DNA of 64,000 nucleotides from Chamaecrista fasciculata. Lineage: Eukaryota; Streptophyta; Magnoliopsida; Fabales; Fabaceae. Positions 1-14,143 of this stretch are shown here, in pieces. Each line of letters begins with the position of its first letter. The first letter of the stretch is position 1. A program made the translations under genes and the position numbers. The stretch covers positions 1-64,000 of the forward strand of contig QANZ01029369.1 of NCBI GenBank assembly GCA_003254925.1, written 5' to 3'. The notes below the pieces were generated by a model. The model searched no databases. It worked only from the letters and a program-made list of their open reading frames with translations, and was not told the origin of the DNA.

Positions 1-270
1 CCAACAAGCAAAATTTGTATATATCAGTTATTTTGTCTATATAATAAATCTTGTTTTCCCTGTCTCCTTTATCTCGCTATCTAAAATTTCACCATCAAGT
101 ACTCGCGAGAAGAGAATACACACAAAATTACAAAGTCTAGGATTTGGACAAATACGTATGACGACGCTTTTCACACTCATAGTCATTGCTACAGAAGATC
201 GCACACTTGAACATATTCTTGCCTATTATGCTCGCTTTCATGCTTTGATTCGCCGTAACAGAAACCGCCA

Positions 271-358
271 CCTCTCTCTCTCTCTTCCCTATTCTTCATC
301 ATCGGTAACCTGAAGAAGAAGATTCCTTCTCACCGCAAAGAGAGAGAGAGAGAGAGAG
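271..358 (+). repeat. CT and GA microsatellites in the SUT4 5' leader
   Basis: A pyrimidine (CT)n tract lies near 271-286 and a purine (GA)n tract near 340-358, just upstream of the ATG at 404. Such tracts are common in plant 5' untranslated regions. A TATA-like stretch at about 38-45 could serve as the core promoter, giving a leader of roughly 330 bases; that is inference only. Confidence 0.6.
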
Positions 359-403
359 GAAAGTGAGCTGGGATTTCTGTAGCTGCAGACTCTGCGATCT
401 GCG

Positions 404-3400
404 ATGCCAAATCCCGAAGCTCACCGTCAACGGTCAAGACCTCGACCGTCGACGACGGCGAGGCAACCGGTTCGGGCTAGGGTTCCGTTGAGGCAGTTAT
501 TTCGGGTAGCATCGGTCGCCGGCGGAATTCAGTTTGGCTGGGCCTTACAGCTTTCTCTGCTCACGCCTTATGTGCAACAGCTTGGGATTCCTCACGCTTG
601 GGCTAGCTTAATTTGGCTATGTGGTCCGCTTTCTGGTCTCTTCGTTCAACCCTTGGTTGGCCACATGAGTGATAAGTGCACCAGTAGGTTCGGCCGCCGG
701 AGACCTTTTATCTTAGTCGGAGCAGTGTCCATCATCTTCGCTGTTCTCATAATTAGTTTCTCCGCTGACATTGGCTGGTGGTTCGGTGATACGGACACTT
801 CTCGCCCAAGAGCTATTGGAGTTTTTGTTTTTGGGTTTTGGATTTTGGACGTCGCTAATAACATGACTCAAGGACCTTGTAGAGCCTTGCTTGCCGATCT
901 CACTGGTAAAACCTTCTCCCACTTTCTCCTTCAAATAATTCAATATGCGATTCTTGTATTACAATGAAATCCCCAATTGAGCTATTTCCAATCGGCTGAA
1001 CAATATTGCCTTAGTCATTCAAATATACGGTATTCTGTCTCAGGATGCTTGGTTGCTCACTATTGCAATTTGACTATCATCACAATCGGTTGACCTGGAG
1101 GTTTTTGATGTATCTAACTGTGTTATAGCTGGTTTTTCTTTTTTCTCTAAGCAGTGGTCTTTTTTATTAATCTAGAATTAATATAATCAGCATCACTACC
1201 CCCAAAATGTTTTACCCTACTGGTTGTGCCGTCCCAAAATGATTTGAAGAACATGATATATTCATATCCGTTGCGATCTGGTGCCAAATTGTCTCCCTGT
1301 TCTGGTATAAAAGGCTAACACTGAGAGTTCTTTACTGGTAAAAGGAAAAGGAACATAATTTTGGCATTTGTATAGTTGACTATAATCTTGTTTTCCTTTT
1401 TTTCGTTGATTGTTTTTATGGTAGGACTTGAATTGTTCAAATGTTTGAAGTGAGATTGTCAGAGTTGCTTCTAAATATTTCTGTTTTTTTCTTTAGTAAA
1501 TTGAAATTTGCGTATGTATATGTATACATTCTTAATAGCAGCAAATTGAGTTCTCGTCCCTTCCTTCTATCTTGAATGAGCAGCTATATGTACTTTTCCT
1601 TCTTGAACTTTAACAACCGATTCAGTTTGCCCCAAAGTATTTTCTTTGAGAAAATTTGTTCTTAGATATTTAATCTGGTACAATATGTTGATTAGCTAGA
1701 TTCTGATAAAAATAACAAGTCAAGCATAAATATTCATTTGATGATCTAAACAAGATGCATTAGATATTATAGGTTTCACAAATTTTGATAAAAATTCTTC
1801 TATAACAAGGCAGCAGATCAGAGATTGGTGCCCATTGCTCAATTAGGAATAGTCCTGTGTAATTATGGTATATAGCAACAGCTTGGCAATTTTTTCTTTT
1901 ATACGTTGATTACAAATGAAAAGATTGCATTACTTATATAACATTAAAAATTGTTCATGCTTGGTGCCAAATTCGAATTTTAGGTAAAAATTGCTATGAA
2001 AGAAGCATTTTTCTTTAAGGGGCAAAAGATTATTTTAGTGGTGAATAAATCATCTTCCTGCGTTCAATTTTACATGCTCCAGTACTGTAAAGTTTTTGTT
2101 AATTTAGGGGTGGCAACTATTTCCTGACAACATTTTCCGTTTCATTAATGGCATCAGATGAAGAAAAGTGGTATAAATTTTATTCAATTCCTTCCATTAA
2201 TTCACGTAACTATTAAAGGTTTTGCTTGTTATTGTGTTACAGATCACAAATAAACAGTTGTGCACGACACTTGGAACTATGTTATAAATTTTAGCATCAG
2301 AAGTTGCCCCTGACGTACTAATGTAATTGCAGTAGTAGTCCTCTGATCAGGGGGAAACCTTTGGTAAATGGAATCTTAGGCTCGTATTATACATGGCATA
2401 GTTTTCTACAGGACATTATCTGGAATTTTAGACTCATTATTCCTTACTTAGGAATAGAAAACAGTCATTTGGAGAGGAAGAGAGAAAGGGAAAACTTCGT
2501 GGACACTGGACAATCCTCTGCCCCCCTCTAAAAATGAAAAAAGGAAGACTGCAATAGGATTAATTTTTCTAATGTTAATTGCAATTTGTGAAAGTGATTA
2601 CTGTGGAAAAGAAACAAAACATTTACATCCCTCATCTTCCTTTTCTTTATCATTTTCTTCTATGCAATGTTAGGCAAGGATCACCGAAGGACACGAGTAG
2701 CAAATGCATATTTCTCTCTGTTTATGGCTATTGGTAACATTCTTGGCTATGCAACTGGGTCATACAGTGGCTGGTACAAGGTTTTCTCTTTCACTATTAC
2801 CCCTGGGTGCAAAATTAGCTGTGCAAATCTCAAGTCTGCTTTCTTGCTCGACATTATTTTCATTGTGATCACAACCTATATCAGCATCGCAGCAGCTCAA
2901 GAAGTGCCTCTCAGTTTGAATGGGGCAGCCCATGCTGAAGGGGCGGGAGAGTCAGGTAGTGCAGAAGAAGCTTTCATCTGGGAGCTATTTGGGACATTCA
3001 AATATTTCTCAGCTCCTATATGGATAATACTGTCTGTTACTGCACTGACTTGGATTGGATGGTTTCCATTTACTCTGTTTGATACTGACTGGATGGGTCG
3101 AGAGATTTATGGTGGTGATCCAAATGGAGGCCTTACTTATGATGCTGGAGTTAGAATGGGTTCACTTGGTTTATTGCTGAATTCAGTTGTTCTTGGTATA
3201 ACATCATTGCTCATGGAAAGACTATCCAGGAAGCGGGGGGCTGGCTTCGTGTGGGGAATCTCAAACATCGTAATGACTGTCTGCTTTCTTGCAATGCTTG
3301 TACTAACCTATGTGGCAAAAAGCATTGGCTATGCAGGCAAAGATGAAGCACCAATAGGCATTGTGATTGCTGCCATGATAATTTTTACCATCCTTGGGTT

Positions 3401-5823
3401 TCCATTGTCAGTAAGTTACTCTAACCTGCTGCCTAGAGTGTGTTGTTCTCTTCTGTCAATATTGAAGGAACACCCCATCTCCCCACAGTCTTTTTTGAAA
3501 AAATTAAAATTCTGTTGTTATTTCATTCTCTTTTACATCAAGTCCTCAGCTCAATCCTGATCTGTCAAAAATGCAAATTTAACCTAAAGTGTGCAGAAAT
3601 TGAAAGAGTGTATATTATGCCTGAGTTACATATATTTCTTAAACTGACTTATCAGAATGTTTATTGCAGATCACTTACAGTGTCCCATATGCCTTAATTT
3701 CTGCACACATTGAATCTTTGGGACTTGGCCAAGGTGGGCTCTATCCACGGTCTTTCTCTGGTCTTCATTTTCTTTCAGAGATTTGACTGACTGGAGAACT
3801 GTTTATGTTGATTGTTCATACTTACAGGGCTATCAATGGGTGTCCTAAATCTGGCAATAGTGATCCCGCAGGTATTCCTGCCCTAACATTCCTTTATAAT
3901 TATTATTTTTTTTTAATACAAGTTAGTAGTAACTCTGTTTAGCTCTAAATTGTTACAAGTCTGATTTCCGGAGAAAAATGTGCCTTTCTTCTGTGTTCTC
4001 TCAATTCTTATGTTTTTCCTTTAATAAATGGACAATTCGAAAAGTTAGTTCAAGGATGATAATTTGTTTATGTTAAAAAGGATTGAGAATGATCTCAATG
4101 ACTCTAGTTATTTGTTTTGCACATGCAAGTTCTAGAAAGTCACAAAGATTATCCATTTGAAATGTATAAACAGAGACAATGATATTGATGTCTGAATGAC
4201 AATTGTCAGGGTTCTGATTTTCATAACATTGCGGTTAGAAAGAGAAGGTCAGGTTCAAGGATTGTTGGCAACTTTCTTAGAGTTCATATTTTAACTTTTT
4301 AGTTGCCAATATATATATAGTTCTTCCAGTTTGAATAAGGGCCGCCTTGCATGATTTATTTATACTAATTTGAAAAAAGATGACACTTACTTTTATATTA
4401 GTAGGGGCATCTCTTTTCGCAAAACTAGCCTTTCCTCATCCAGCGAGATGCTTGCTTATTATGAATGCTTTATCTTGCACTAGATTATTATACAAAGGAT
4501 TATGTTACATACATGATTAAATAATTTTCAAACATGACTACCCTGAGATGGAGAAAACTTGGGCAGCGTTGAAGCTTACTTCTAAGAAAAGCAATCAAAT
4601 ACATGATACTTGGGGATGATAAAAATACCCATATTAATGGGTATTCATAAATTTTATGCTATGGGTATTCATGATACTTGGGGATTTAGTTTACGCAAGA
4701 ATTTTGGGTCCAAGTTCGGGGATATGTAAGGGAGTTCAACTCATACCTTTTATGTACTAGTAATTATTTATTTTATATATAAAAATAAATTTAATACTTA
4801 AACTATTTGTACGAACAAGTTGTAGAATTATAAGGATAAAAGGTTAAATATTTTATATATGTTGGAGTAATTTAATGGTGCATTCATATTTATGATTTAT
4901 TTTTTGTTTTTGGTAATTATAAAATAAAAAATTGATAAAATCATATTTAATAGTTATAAAAAAATATTTTGAGATTTCAATTGGGTCTGAGTTTGGGTTT
5001 GGGGACTCGACTATTCAAAGTTCAAAAATAGGAATTAATTTTGAAACACATTCCGGTCTAGGTTTGACGATTGGAAAAACATTTTTCTTCGGTGGAGATG
5101 GGTAATATAGTAATGTAGCCACAATTTATCCACACTTACCCATATTCATATGAGTGTCTATGGTTTGATATGGACATTGAATTGCCATTTTGGGTGTGAA
5201 AACCAATTTATGCTGCTGAAGAACGTAGTTAAAGTAACCCCCTCAAGGAGTTCTCTCCCCTTGTCTAAACTTAGCTATTCAAGGAAATAGAGAAAGTTGT
5301 TGTGATTTGATGACCATGGTATGAGATATTCTGTAATTGCATTCAGATTCAATGAAAATTTTAGTTGCATTATGTTTTCTTCCCAATGTAACATGTCAAG
5401 CAACTTCAGACTCAAAAAAAAAAAAAAACATGTCAAGCAAGTGACTGTCAGAAATCAGAATCCAATTAAGATATTATATATAGATTATAAAATTACTTAT
5501 GCAAACCATTTTTTCCCCTGTCAATAACCATTAAATCTAGTTTTTAATTTTCGCACAATGATTAGTTGTCTTCTGTAAATGTACATTGTAAGAAAGGATC
5601 TTTGGTTGTGATTATGGTTTCAATTATTTAAGCTGCTTTATTTATTCATTTGTGATGTAAACAGATAGTGGTGTCCCTGGGAGCTGGACCATGGGATCAG
5701 CTATTTGGTGGAGGAAACTCCCCAGCATTTGCCGTGGCAGCTGTTGCAACCATTGTCAGTGGACTCATAGCTATCTTGGCCATTCCTCGATCTGGATCTC
5801 CAAAGACCCGAACCCACGTATGA
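404..5823 (+). CDS. SUT4: Sucrose transporter, SUT4/SUC4 clade (sucrose/H+ symporter)
   Basis: Five exons: 404-905, 2674-3410, 3670-3733, 3828-3871 and 5665-5823. They join in frame to 501 aa, the usual SUT length. The product is a 12-span MFS/GPH sucrose-proton symporter; SUT4-clade proteins of other plants mostly act at the tonoplast, moving sucrose out of the vacuole. Seen directly: the start of the first membrane span ([18 protein letters not shown]), the loop between spans 2 and 3 (SRFGRRRPF), [10 protein letters not shown] with the Arg known to be essential in OsSUT1, [13 protein letters not shown] in the central region, and [14 protein letters not shown] near the C-terminus. All introns are GT-AG; exon 1 ends in phase 1 and exon 2 completes a Gly codon. 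Introns 1 and 4 are long (about 1.8 kb each) and intron 4 carries repeat DNA. The ATG at 404 is the first one in frame with the conserved N-terminus. The clade call rests on overall similarity recalled from AtSUC4, not on a tree. Confidence 0.95.
4602..5125. repeat. Degenerate GGGTAT/TACCC-rich repeat in SUT4 intron 4
   Basis: This part of the last SUT4 intron is unlike its surroundings. It has a 16-base direct repeat (CATGATACTTGGGGAT at 4602-4617 and 4670-4685) and a stretch at about 4975-5090 that aligns loosely with 17660-17800 (shared GGGTCTG, GGGGACT.GACTA and TTGATTTTGA-like blocks). A third relative lies at 15600-15770. I read it as a decayed non-autonomous DNA transposon of unknown family. 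Confidence 0.45.
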
Positions 5824-8800
5824 GGTACCACGTTCTTTCTGCTTTTGGCACTGGTTTCTTTTGGAGTGGAATGGTGGAAAATGAACGGGCAGCAAGAATT
5901 TGTAAATAGCCATTTTGGGTTCTATTTGATTTTATCCTTTGTCTTGAGCTTTCTTTCATGAAAAATTCAAAACCCATTCTTCTCCCAATCTTTTTTTAAT
6001 GATCAATTGAGTCGTTGGTTGTGTCTTCATTTCGTTGGTCATTAATGAGCCAATAAGCTAGAATTTTCAGTTATGTTATTTTCTAAAGTATTTGAAAGTT
6101 TTAGAAACTTTCTCTCTGTGTCGAGAACCAGATGAAATAGTTTTTCAAAACAATAAAAGATGGTCTTGATATGTAAATCGTGAGGGTTTCATGTATTCGG
6201 TTTAGGAAAGTGTGAATGCTCTTTAATATTCATGTCCAAGGACCTATTTAAATCATGTAGCACTACTTCTCTAAATATCCTGACCACTCATATGTAACGT
6301 TAAAGCCTGTCACGAAGTTACTGAAATAAGAGATTATCTGCAATCAGTGGAGAATTTTTTCATTGCAAATCAGTCCCACCTGTGAAAGACGTCGCTTTTA
6401 CGGCTAAATGCCTGGGACAGTAGTTGGAGCATCTTCTATAGGTTCTAAAGTCTCTCACAGACAGCATACTTTCCAACCAAGATGGGTTGCTCTTGATTGG
6501 GAATTATTCCATATGAAATGTAGATTGTGCGATTGTGGTTCAATCATGATGTATTGGAATCTTATACATTTCTGTGATTTTTTTGTTTGTGTGATGAATG
6601 TGCTTAGTGGCCAGCACTGAATATATGAAATGTGCTGATTGAAACCTTGATGGAGACTTAGCTTCAAAGCTCCAATTTTTGGCATTTGTTTTTAAATAAA
6701 TTATTGAATGATGATGGGTTTGATTTATAGTTTTCATTCAATGTTCTTGTGAATTATGCAATTATTCCTGTGTTTAATACCCAACTTTACTATTCATGAA
6801 ACTTTGTGATCTGCCTTCGAATTTTCCGGAAAATGCCTGTTCCTAAATATCAAGATCTCAAGAGCATTTAAAAATAAAAACCGTTCGTTCATCATTTGTA
6901 CCGATGATGAAAGATATGTATGGCAAGGAACTGCTATTTATGAGCGAAGTGGTTTCTTATTTCTAAATCAGAACGGTTCAATATTGGATCTCGTTCACAA
7001 AAATACTAGCAATCCCAAATGATGAATTCAAGTTTTAAAATAGTCCAATTATGTAAATTTGTGTCAACGTTTACTCTATTAAACCAAGCAAGAAAAAGTA
7101 AGAAATTGATTCTTGATGGTGAAGTAAGAGTGTGGCTTGGTAGAAGAGTCGTCTGGTAAATGAATGGCCCAGTGAGAATGAAGCAGTGACGAGTTCCTGC
7201 ATAAGCATCTCTACCTTTGACCTTTTTTGATGACTCTGCAAAAAGTTCACAGTTACAGAGGAGGAATACAATTAGCGAATCTGATCAGACTTCTAGAGGA
7301 GCATAATCTTTTACCCATATCAAGTCCCAATGCATCTTATCACTATTTTTTTGTTCTTTCCAGAAAATTTCATTTTAGTTTGTTATATGGAAAAAAAGTT
7401 CTATGTGATATACCCCCACTAAATCAACTTGTTTTAGCTGTCATCCTGATTGATTGATGACGCTACATTCACAACGTTATTTGTTTCAATTAATCCCGTG
7501 TAAGTTAAGTCAGCTGCGCCTCCCAATTTGGATGTCAATTCCATATTCCAATGTTTCTCTTTTTGACTTGTTAGAACTAGGGGTGGTATTTGTGCATTGT
7601 TACTGTTACTGCATTAATAATATCTTAAGTATTGGTTCTGTTTCATGATACATATCTTTCATATACAGCGAGCAGGTGATGGAATCTGACACAGTTTTCT
7701 ATATATCTAACCAAACAGAATAAAATTGAGTGTTGAAGTCGCTGAGAATGTGAAAGGGATGGAAAGAAAGAGGAAGTAATGTCATGTTGGTGAATGGAAG
7801 CCATTATTGTGTTGTGTTTTACTCACAAAGGCAATGCTTATGCCTTATGGTGTGGTGTGCTTATTAGACTCATACCCCATTGTGATATACATTAAATGGT
7901 TGTAATTGAAGCACGTAATTCTCTCTCTAATGTTTCCCATCTCCCATCTGTCTCTTTTCCATACGGCCATCTACCACCATTCGCCATTAACGCCACTTGG
8001 GGGTCCCATCCATCCATCACACCAACACCTGCCTCCATATACATATATGTATATATATATATGGATGAAGATAAAAAAAGGATAAGCTTTATGAAAAAAA
8101 GAAAAATGGGGAAAAAGGTGCAAAATAATATCCACTTGGTATGACCTTTTTCCTGACTTGGAAGTTGGAACCCCAAAGCCCTTCTTTTCCTTTCTTAAAT
8201 GTTATAGGCTGCAAAACCTAAGAAACAAAGGAGAAGCTAAGGTGGGTGTAATAATAATAAGTAATAACAAGTAAATAAAAGGGGTGGAAGGAAATTAACC
8301 GAAAACAAGTGAATAAATAAATAAAACTTGGCCTTAGGATGCTTGAGATGGGCACAGACAAGTGAGAGTTATGTTCGGAGTTGGGAGTGGGTTGGGGAAG
8401 AATGGAACATGCATGGCTGCCTTAAAACATGCAAAAACATTTCACTCTGCCCACAAAATTAGCAACCAACAAAACTGTAGAACAAACAATTTGTGTCATA
8501 TGTATGTGTATGTATTATATCATGGATATGTGCGTAGTTGAGAGTGCTTAATATCATAAGTCATTTCACAAGGTACTCCACCCCACCAGAAAACGAAAGC
8601 AAGAGAAAATAATAATGCAGGGTGGGAATTGGGAATTTGCTTCTCCATTCATTATTCCACTTGGCTTTCCCAGTCTCAAGATAAAATTCTTTATGTTCCA
8701 CATGCACACAAACCCAGGCTCTGACCATCATCTTGTTCTTTATTAAAAAACATTATCCACTCCCATTAATCACCGATCAACGACTCAAAACCATTCTTAG

Positions 8801-9225
8801 CGGCTTAGCGCCATCATTGTCACACCACAAACACTAATAACTAGTCTTAGCTTTGACGGCTGTTAACCCCCCCTTCTACTTCTCTTTGAATATTTCACAT
8901 TGCTTTTTCTCATGTTTCACCGTCCTAACTTGAATTTTCTTCTCCCCACTTAGCTTTCTTAGCTGCCATAATTTCCTCAGATGCCACGCCTAATATATAT
9001 GCTTTTTTCCTTTCTTTTTTTTACCTCATTTATTTATATATAGTCTTTAATATAATTCTCACTTACACAGTGGAGGAGAGGAGGAGGGTCGGCAAGCTAA
9101 GCCTAAGCATTTGCTACTTGTTCTGATATGATACACTGTTCACTTTTCCTTTTGCATATGCTTTCATTGTATGACAATATGACACGTCCCCTTAGGAGGG
9201 CCCAACACTTTCATGCATATCAGCA
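5824..9225. other. Intergenic: SUT4 3' region and upstream region of the MATE gene
   Basis: There is no supportable gene here. The first several hundred bases are presumably the SUT4 3' untranslated region. The rest is AT-rich with short simple repeats, for example (TA)n near 8040-8062. Open frames in this stretch are short, lack recognisable domains and have no matching splice structure. Confidence 0.6.
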
Positions 9226-9232
9226 TATAAAT
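9226..9232 (+). promoter_or_regulatory. Candidate TATA box of the MATE gene
   Basis: TATAAAT sits about 180 bases before the ATG at 9405, followed by a C/T-rich leader. A GACACGTCC element with an ACGT core (about 9181-9189) lies 40 bases upstream and resembles ABRE/G-box-like plant sites. Position and sequence are suggestive; no transcript evidence is available. Confidence 0.45.
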
Positions 9233-9404
9233 CCAGTCCCTTCCCATCATCTTGCAACTTCAATTCTTCCCATATACTAAACCCGCTTTAATTTCTTCCT
9301 CACACTCAAAACTCTGATCAGTATCTCATACCAACACAAACAAAGACCACGATCACCAATTTAGCTTGAACTAAGTAAGGTATAATATACTAGCATCAAT
9401 CATC

Positions 9405-9562
9405 ATGTGTAATTCCAACCCAGCTTCTTCAGCATCCCCATTCCTGTGTCCCACAAAAGCCCATCTCATAACTCCCCACATACTCATTCATCCTCCTCCT
9501 CATCATCAAGACGATGATGATGATGATGATCTTCACACCTGGCCTACTCCTAAACAGGTATA

Positions 9563-9593
<31 letters not shown>

Positions 9594-11326
9594 CCCTGAT
9601 ATGTCAAATGTAAATTACCTCGACTTCCTATAGTTAGTTACTATATATATATAGCTGTAGCAATCAGTCTGTCACAGTCACTCTAGTTAAAAACAAATAA
9701 GGAAAAAGTTACCAGGGTTCAGTTTTTTAATATAACATAACATAACATATATAACATACATACCCTTTATTATTAGTATTACTTACTGTGCTTTGACACT
9801 GCATTCTTATTGTTCTTCTTCTTCTTCTTCAGGTGTTTGCAGAAATCAAAGCCATAGGCAAGATATCAGGCCCAACCGCCATCACTGGTCTTCTCCTATA
9901 CTCAAGAGCCATGATCTCCATGCTTTTCCTCGGCTATCTTGGTGAGATGGAACTAGCTGCAGGCTCTCTCTCCATTGGCTTCGCCAACATCACTGGTTAC
10001 TCTGTCATCTCTGGTTTAGCCATGGGCATGGAACCCATTTGTGGCCAAGCTTTCGGAGCCCAACAATGGAAGCTTCTTGGTCTCACCCTTCAACGAACCA
10101 TCCTCCTTCTTCTCTCAACTTCCATACCCATCTCCTTCATGTGGCTCCACATGAACACCATCCTCACTAATTGGTGTGGTCAAGACCATGATATCTCCTC
10201 CATGGCTCAAACCTTCATTCTCTTCTCCATTCCTGACTTATTTCTCCTTTCTCTTCTTCACCCTCTCAGAATCTACCTCAGGACACAGGGAATAACATTG
10301 CCATTAACATATTGCTCTGCTTTATCTATCTTCCTCCACGTTCCCCTCAATTTCCTATTGGTGGTTCATCTCAAGATGGGTATTGCAGGTGTGGCTATAG
10401 CAATGGTGTTCACCAATCTCAACCTATTTCTTCTCCTCTCTTGTTTCGTTTACTTCTCTGGGGTTTACAGAAAATCGTGGGTCTCTCCCACCATGGATTG
10501 TCTCAGAGGATGGTCTTCTCTGCTTGCGCTTTCTATTCCCACTTGTATTTCTGTTTGCTTAGAGTGGTGGTGGTATGAGTTCATGATAATGCTGTGTGGG
10601 CTTCTTGTGAATCCCAAAGCCACCATTGCTTCCATGGGGATTCTTATCCAAACAACGGCTTTAGTCTATGTGTTCCCTTCGTCTTTAAGCCTTGGTGTTT
10701 CCACTAGGGTTGGTAATGAATTGGGCGCGAACCGGCCCGGTAAAGCCCGCATTTCAATGATAGTGTCTTTGTTATGTGCCGTGGGCTTGGGCCTGGCTGC
10801 ATTGTTGTTCACAACCCTCATGCGGCACCAGTGGGGTCGGTTTTTCACGGCCGACGAGGAGATTCTGAAGCTCACGGCGGTGGCATTGCCGATTGCCGGC
10901 GTTTGCGAGCTCGGAAACTGCCCACAGACGACGGGCTGTGGGGTTTTGCGAGGGAGTGCCAGGCCCACCGTCGGAGCTAACATCAATTTGGGCTCGTTTT
11001 ACTTGGTGGGTATGCCGGTGGCCATGCTCTTGGGCTTTGTGGTGAAGTTGGGATTTTCTGGGCTTTGGCTTGGGTTGCTTGCGGCCCAAGCCTCCTGTGC
11101 TGGGCTTATGCTGTTTGTCCTCTCCAGAACTGATTGGAATGAGCAAGTACAGAGAGCAAGAAACCTCACTAAGACTTCAACTTCAACTTCTTCTTGTTCT
11201 TCTACTTCTGCTAATGCTGTTATTCCCAAAAATGCTTATCTGCAAGAGATAGTGATCAATGAGGATGGGCTTACGAAGCCACCCTCCCTTGAAACACACC
11301 CATTCATTGAACACACTGTGAATTAA
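9405..11326 (+). CDS. MATE efflux transporter, DTX48/49-like (DETOXIFICATION family)
   Basis: Two exons, 9405-9557 and 9833-11326, joined in phase 0 to 548 aa. MATE proteins are 12-span cation-coupled antiporters that export small organic molecules; the plant DTX48-56 branch includes carriers linked to hormone (ABA), iron and growth control, mostly at endosomal/Golgi or plasma membranes. Seen directly: the conserved block KAIGKISGPTA at the start of exon 2, GMEPICGQAFGAQ, LHPLRIYLRTQ, LGVSTRVGNELGANRPGKAR, and GNCPQTTGCGVLRG in the second half. The short first exon encodes a variable hydrophilic N-terminus beginning MCNSNPASSAS, with a run of seven Asp from a GAY triplet repeat. The MCNS start resembles Arabidopsis DTX48. 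The C-terminal tail (about 50 aa) is Ser/Thr-rich. The intron is 275 bases, with CAG|GT and a long pyrimidine tract before the acceptor. Substrate cannot be read from sequence. Confidence 0.93.
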
Positions 11327-14140
11327 TTATTAGGTCAACCAACCACACCTTTTTTTTTTATATAATTTTTCACAATTTTTTGTTTTCCCTTTCCCCATCT
11401 TTTTGGGAGGAGCCGAAAGGAGGGTATCATGTTATTGGACTGCATGTAGTGTACAATTATTACTATTATTTTACCCCCACTTTTCCCACTTTCATTACCT
11501 CTTATGTCGTGTCAATTTATGATATATATAATTAATAGCTAGCATTTGAGAAACAGCAGAGTGCTCTTTTCATGTCTTCAAATCCATAAAGGCAGTGAGA
11601 AGTGAGAACATTAACCACTTAAAATAAAAACCATGTTTAATTAAGTCTCAGAATAAAACAAAAGAAATGATAGAATTAAGCTATGCGGGGAAAATCTATG
11701 ATTCCGACCATTCCCAAATCCCAATCATAGTCTAATTAATGAAAGTTACATATTATGATTGCTTTATTCTTGACCTCACCTATAACCCGCATTTCGAGAA
11801 ACATCTCTTAATATAATAATCCTTTGAATGATACAAGGAAAACGTTAGCCAATGAAATTGGCATGATTTTTTTTTATTTTTACCCAATCACCTTCAATTC
11901 TCTCTGTTTCATGAGTCATCATCCATTTCTTTGCCTGAAAGAAAATGTGTGATGGGATCTTTTCTACATTTCTGGAAAAACTGAACATGCAGCAGAATCA
12001 GCAGTGCTGGTGGGGTAATGGGGTTGAAAGTTGAAACCCAAAGATCAGAAAAATATGCTATATGACCCATTATGTTGATGCCCCTTTATTTTTTCCAATG
12101 TGTCTGTACCGTAAATAAAAGAAAGAGCTTGAAGACAAACACATAGAGACAATAACACACCGGAAGTCCCAAAGAGAGGTAAAAACTAAAAAGAATGAGA
12201 AGAACAATAATAATTGGTAGTATAAAAAGACGTACTATGCAATTGTAATGAATGAACGAATGAGAGTTTAGATAGGGGGTCCCTGTTTGACAAAATTGAC
12301 ACTGCAGAAACAAATCCAGCTATTATTAATGTTATTGCCTCTGTCTACTTCTCTCATGACAAATAATAGGAGCACCGCCTCTGTACTTCAATTTCCCCAC
12401 CACTCTCATTTTCACACTAATTAACAACATGTCTATTATATGATCGAGCACAGATTAATAACAAGCTTTGCGTTTTATTTATACATTTCTTAATCAATAA
12501 TATCTTCCTTTGCTAATGAATTTTGTTCAACATAATACTTGAGGGTAAAATTATTTTTTTTTACGTGTAAAAAATATGTTATATACTGCACTATAGAGGG
12601 ATATTGTAGAGGGTAGAGGCAGAGGGGTCCCTCTGGTTTTTGCAGTTTTTGAGTGGTACACCTAAGGCCTAGTTTTGTCTTGTTTCTCCAATCCTGCTTT
12701 TTTATGATCTCTGCCTAGCTAGTGCTTTAAACCACTTCTTACTCTCATCTATCGCACCTTATCTCCTCTTGTTTTCTTTGGCTTTTGTTGCTTAATTAGC
12801 TCAACTTGCAGGAATAATATCTCCATCTCTATCTCTTGTATATATATATCCATCCAACTATCCTATACTATTACCTCCCATGCTTGTGTATGTATTATTT
12901 GTGGCAAGGAATTTCCTGTATAATGGGTGGTACACCTAGCTAGCTGCTACATGCACCATCATCATCAATAACCTTTCCTACATTTTCCATTTTCTACTGA
13001 CGGATCAACATTTTCCCTTTCCTTTCCTTTCCTTTCCAACACACATTGTGTGGATATATCTAACCCCTACCACTTTCTTCTTATCGGTTATCACAATCTC
13101 CCCAATGTTTCTTTTCCACCATGCACCTTACCTTTGGTTTTCTCTTTTTCTCTTCTAAAATTATCTCCAATATGGATTAGTAAAACTTTATGATTATGTT
13201 GAAAATGGCTGATAAGCTATATATATGGTTTGAGGTAATCTTTTTCTCTTAAGAGTTCTTTTGTAGTGAATTAAGCCTTGTAACATGATATTAGCGCGAG
13301 CCTAAACATGTGTGGATGGATGGGATGGGCCTTATTGTGAGCTGCCACGAGAAAATCCGTTAGCTTCATGTTTCTATGACAAGCTGTATATATGGATTGA
13401 GGCAACCCTCTCCCCTTAAGAACTTTAGAAGACATATATATGGTTTCCTTTTGGCCAAAATGTAATGTTTAATTAAGTTTGGTAATTATGATAATTTGAG
13501 AATATGTTCCCGTTACACGTTTCTGAAAGCTTAATGCGGTTTATAATAATGAAGCAAAATTTCCTGAATAATTTCCAGTTGTAAAGATGTGTACTGTACT
13601 CTGCCCCCCAAAAAAAGGATATATATGTGTGTAAAGTGGGGAATAATATCCGAAGAAAAAAATTCTTGAGGTCGTTGTCACCATAGATTTATAGACGTTA
13701 AAGCTATTTTTATAGCCATTGCACGCGCAAGCAGATGGAATTTGTACTCTCATTTCATGTGACAAGTCTTAAAAGATGAAATCGAGAAGTATAAATGAGG
13801 AGTTAGGAGAGAGTCCCATAGTCATACATATGTAAACATAATACATACGTATAGCTTCAATTCCCCACAAAACTTACTAACGGCTGAAAGGATCGAGTAT
13901 ATATAGATATGGGTAGAATGGCGAAAATGTGAGAGAATAACACAATTACATTGGTCCGAAACTCAAAGATACCATGTACCAAAAAGAGTAGTGCATGTGT
14001 TGGGGTTGGTCAGTGGTACGGGCAAGGATAAATGTAGGGGTGCCCCACACATAAAGGACATCTACTCACTCAAAAACTCACTAGTTACTCACTACGCTCA
14101 CGGATATGGATTCTCATTATCATTTATTTTTTTGCATTTT
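11327..14140. other. Intergenic, AT-rich, no gene seen
   Basis: The MATE 3' region is followed by AT-rich DNA with simple repeats, such as a CCTTT-type run near 13013-13037. Open frames are short and carry no recognisable domain. I see nothing else supportable here. Confidence 0.55.
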
Positions 14141-14143
14141 CAT

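Noticed and set aside
9541..9600. Read-through of the MATE first exon into TATC repeats
   Set aside because: This is intronic; the CAG|GT donor at 9557 and the acceptor at 9832 give the conserved VFAEIKAIGKISGPTA join.
10666..11146. Open frames of 106 and 124 codons antisense to the MATE gene
   Set aside because: They overlap the conserved, GC-richer MATE exon on the opposite strand and show no domain, splice or start context of their own.
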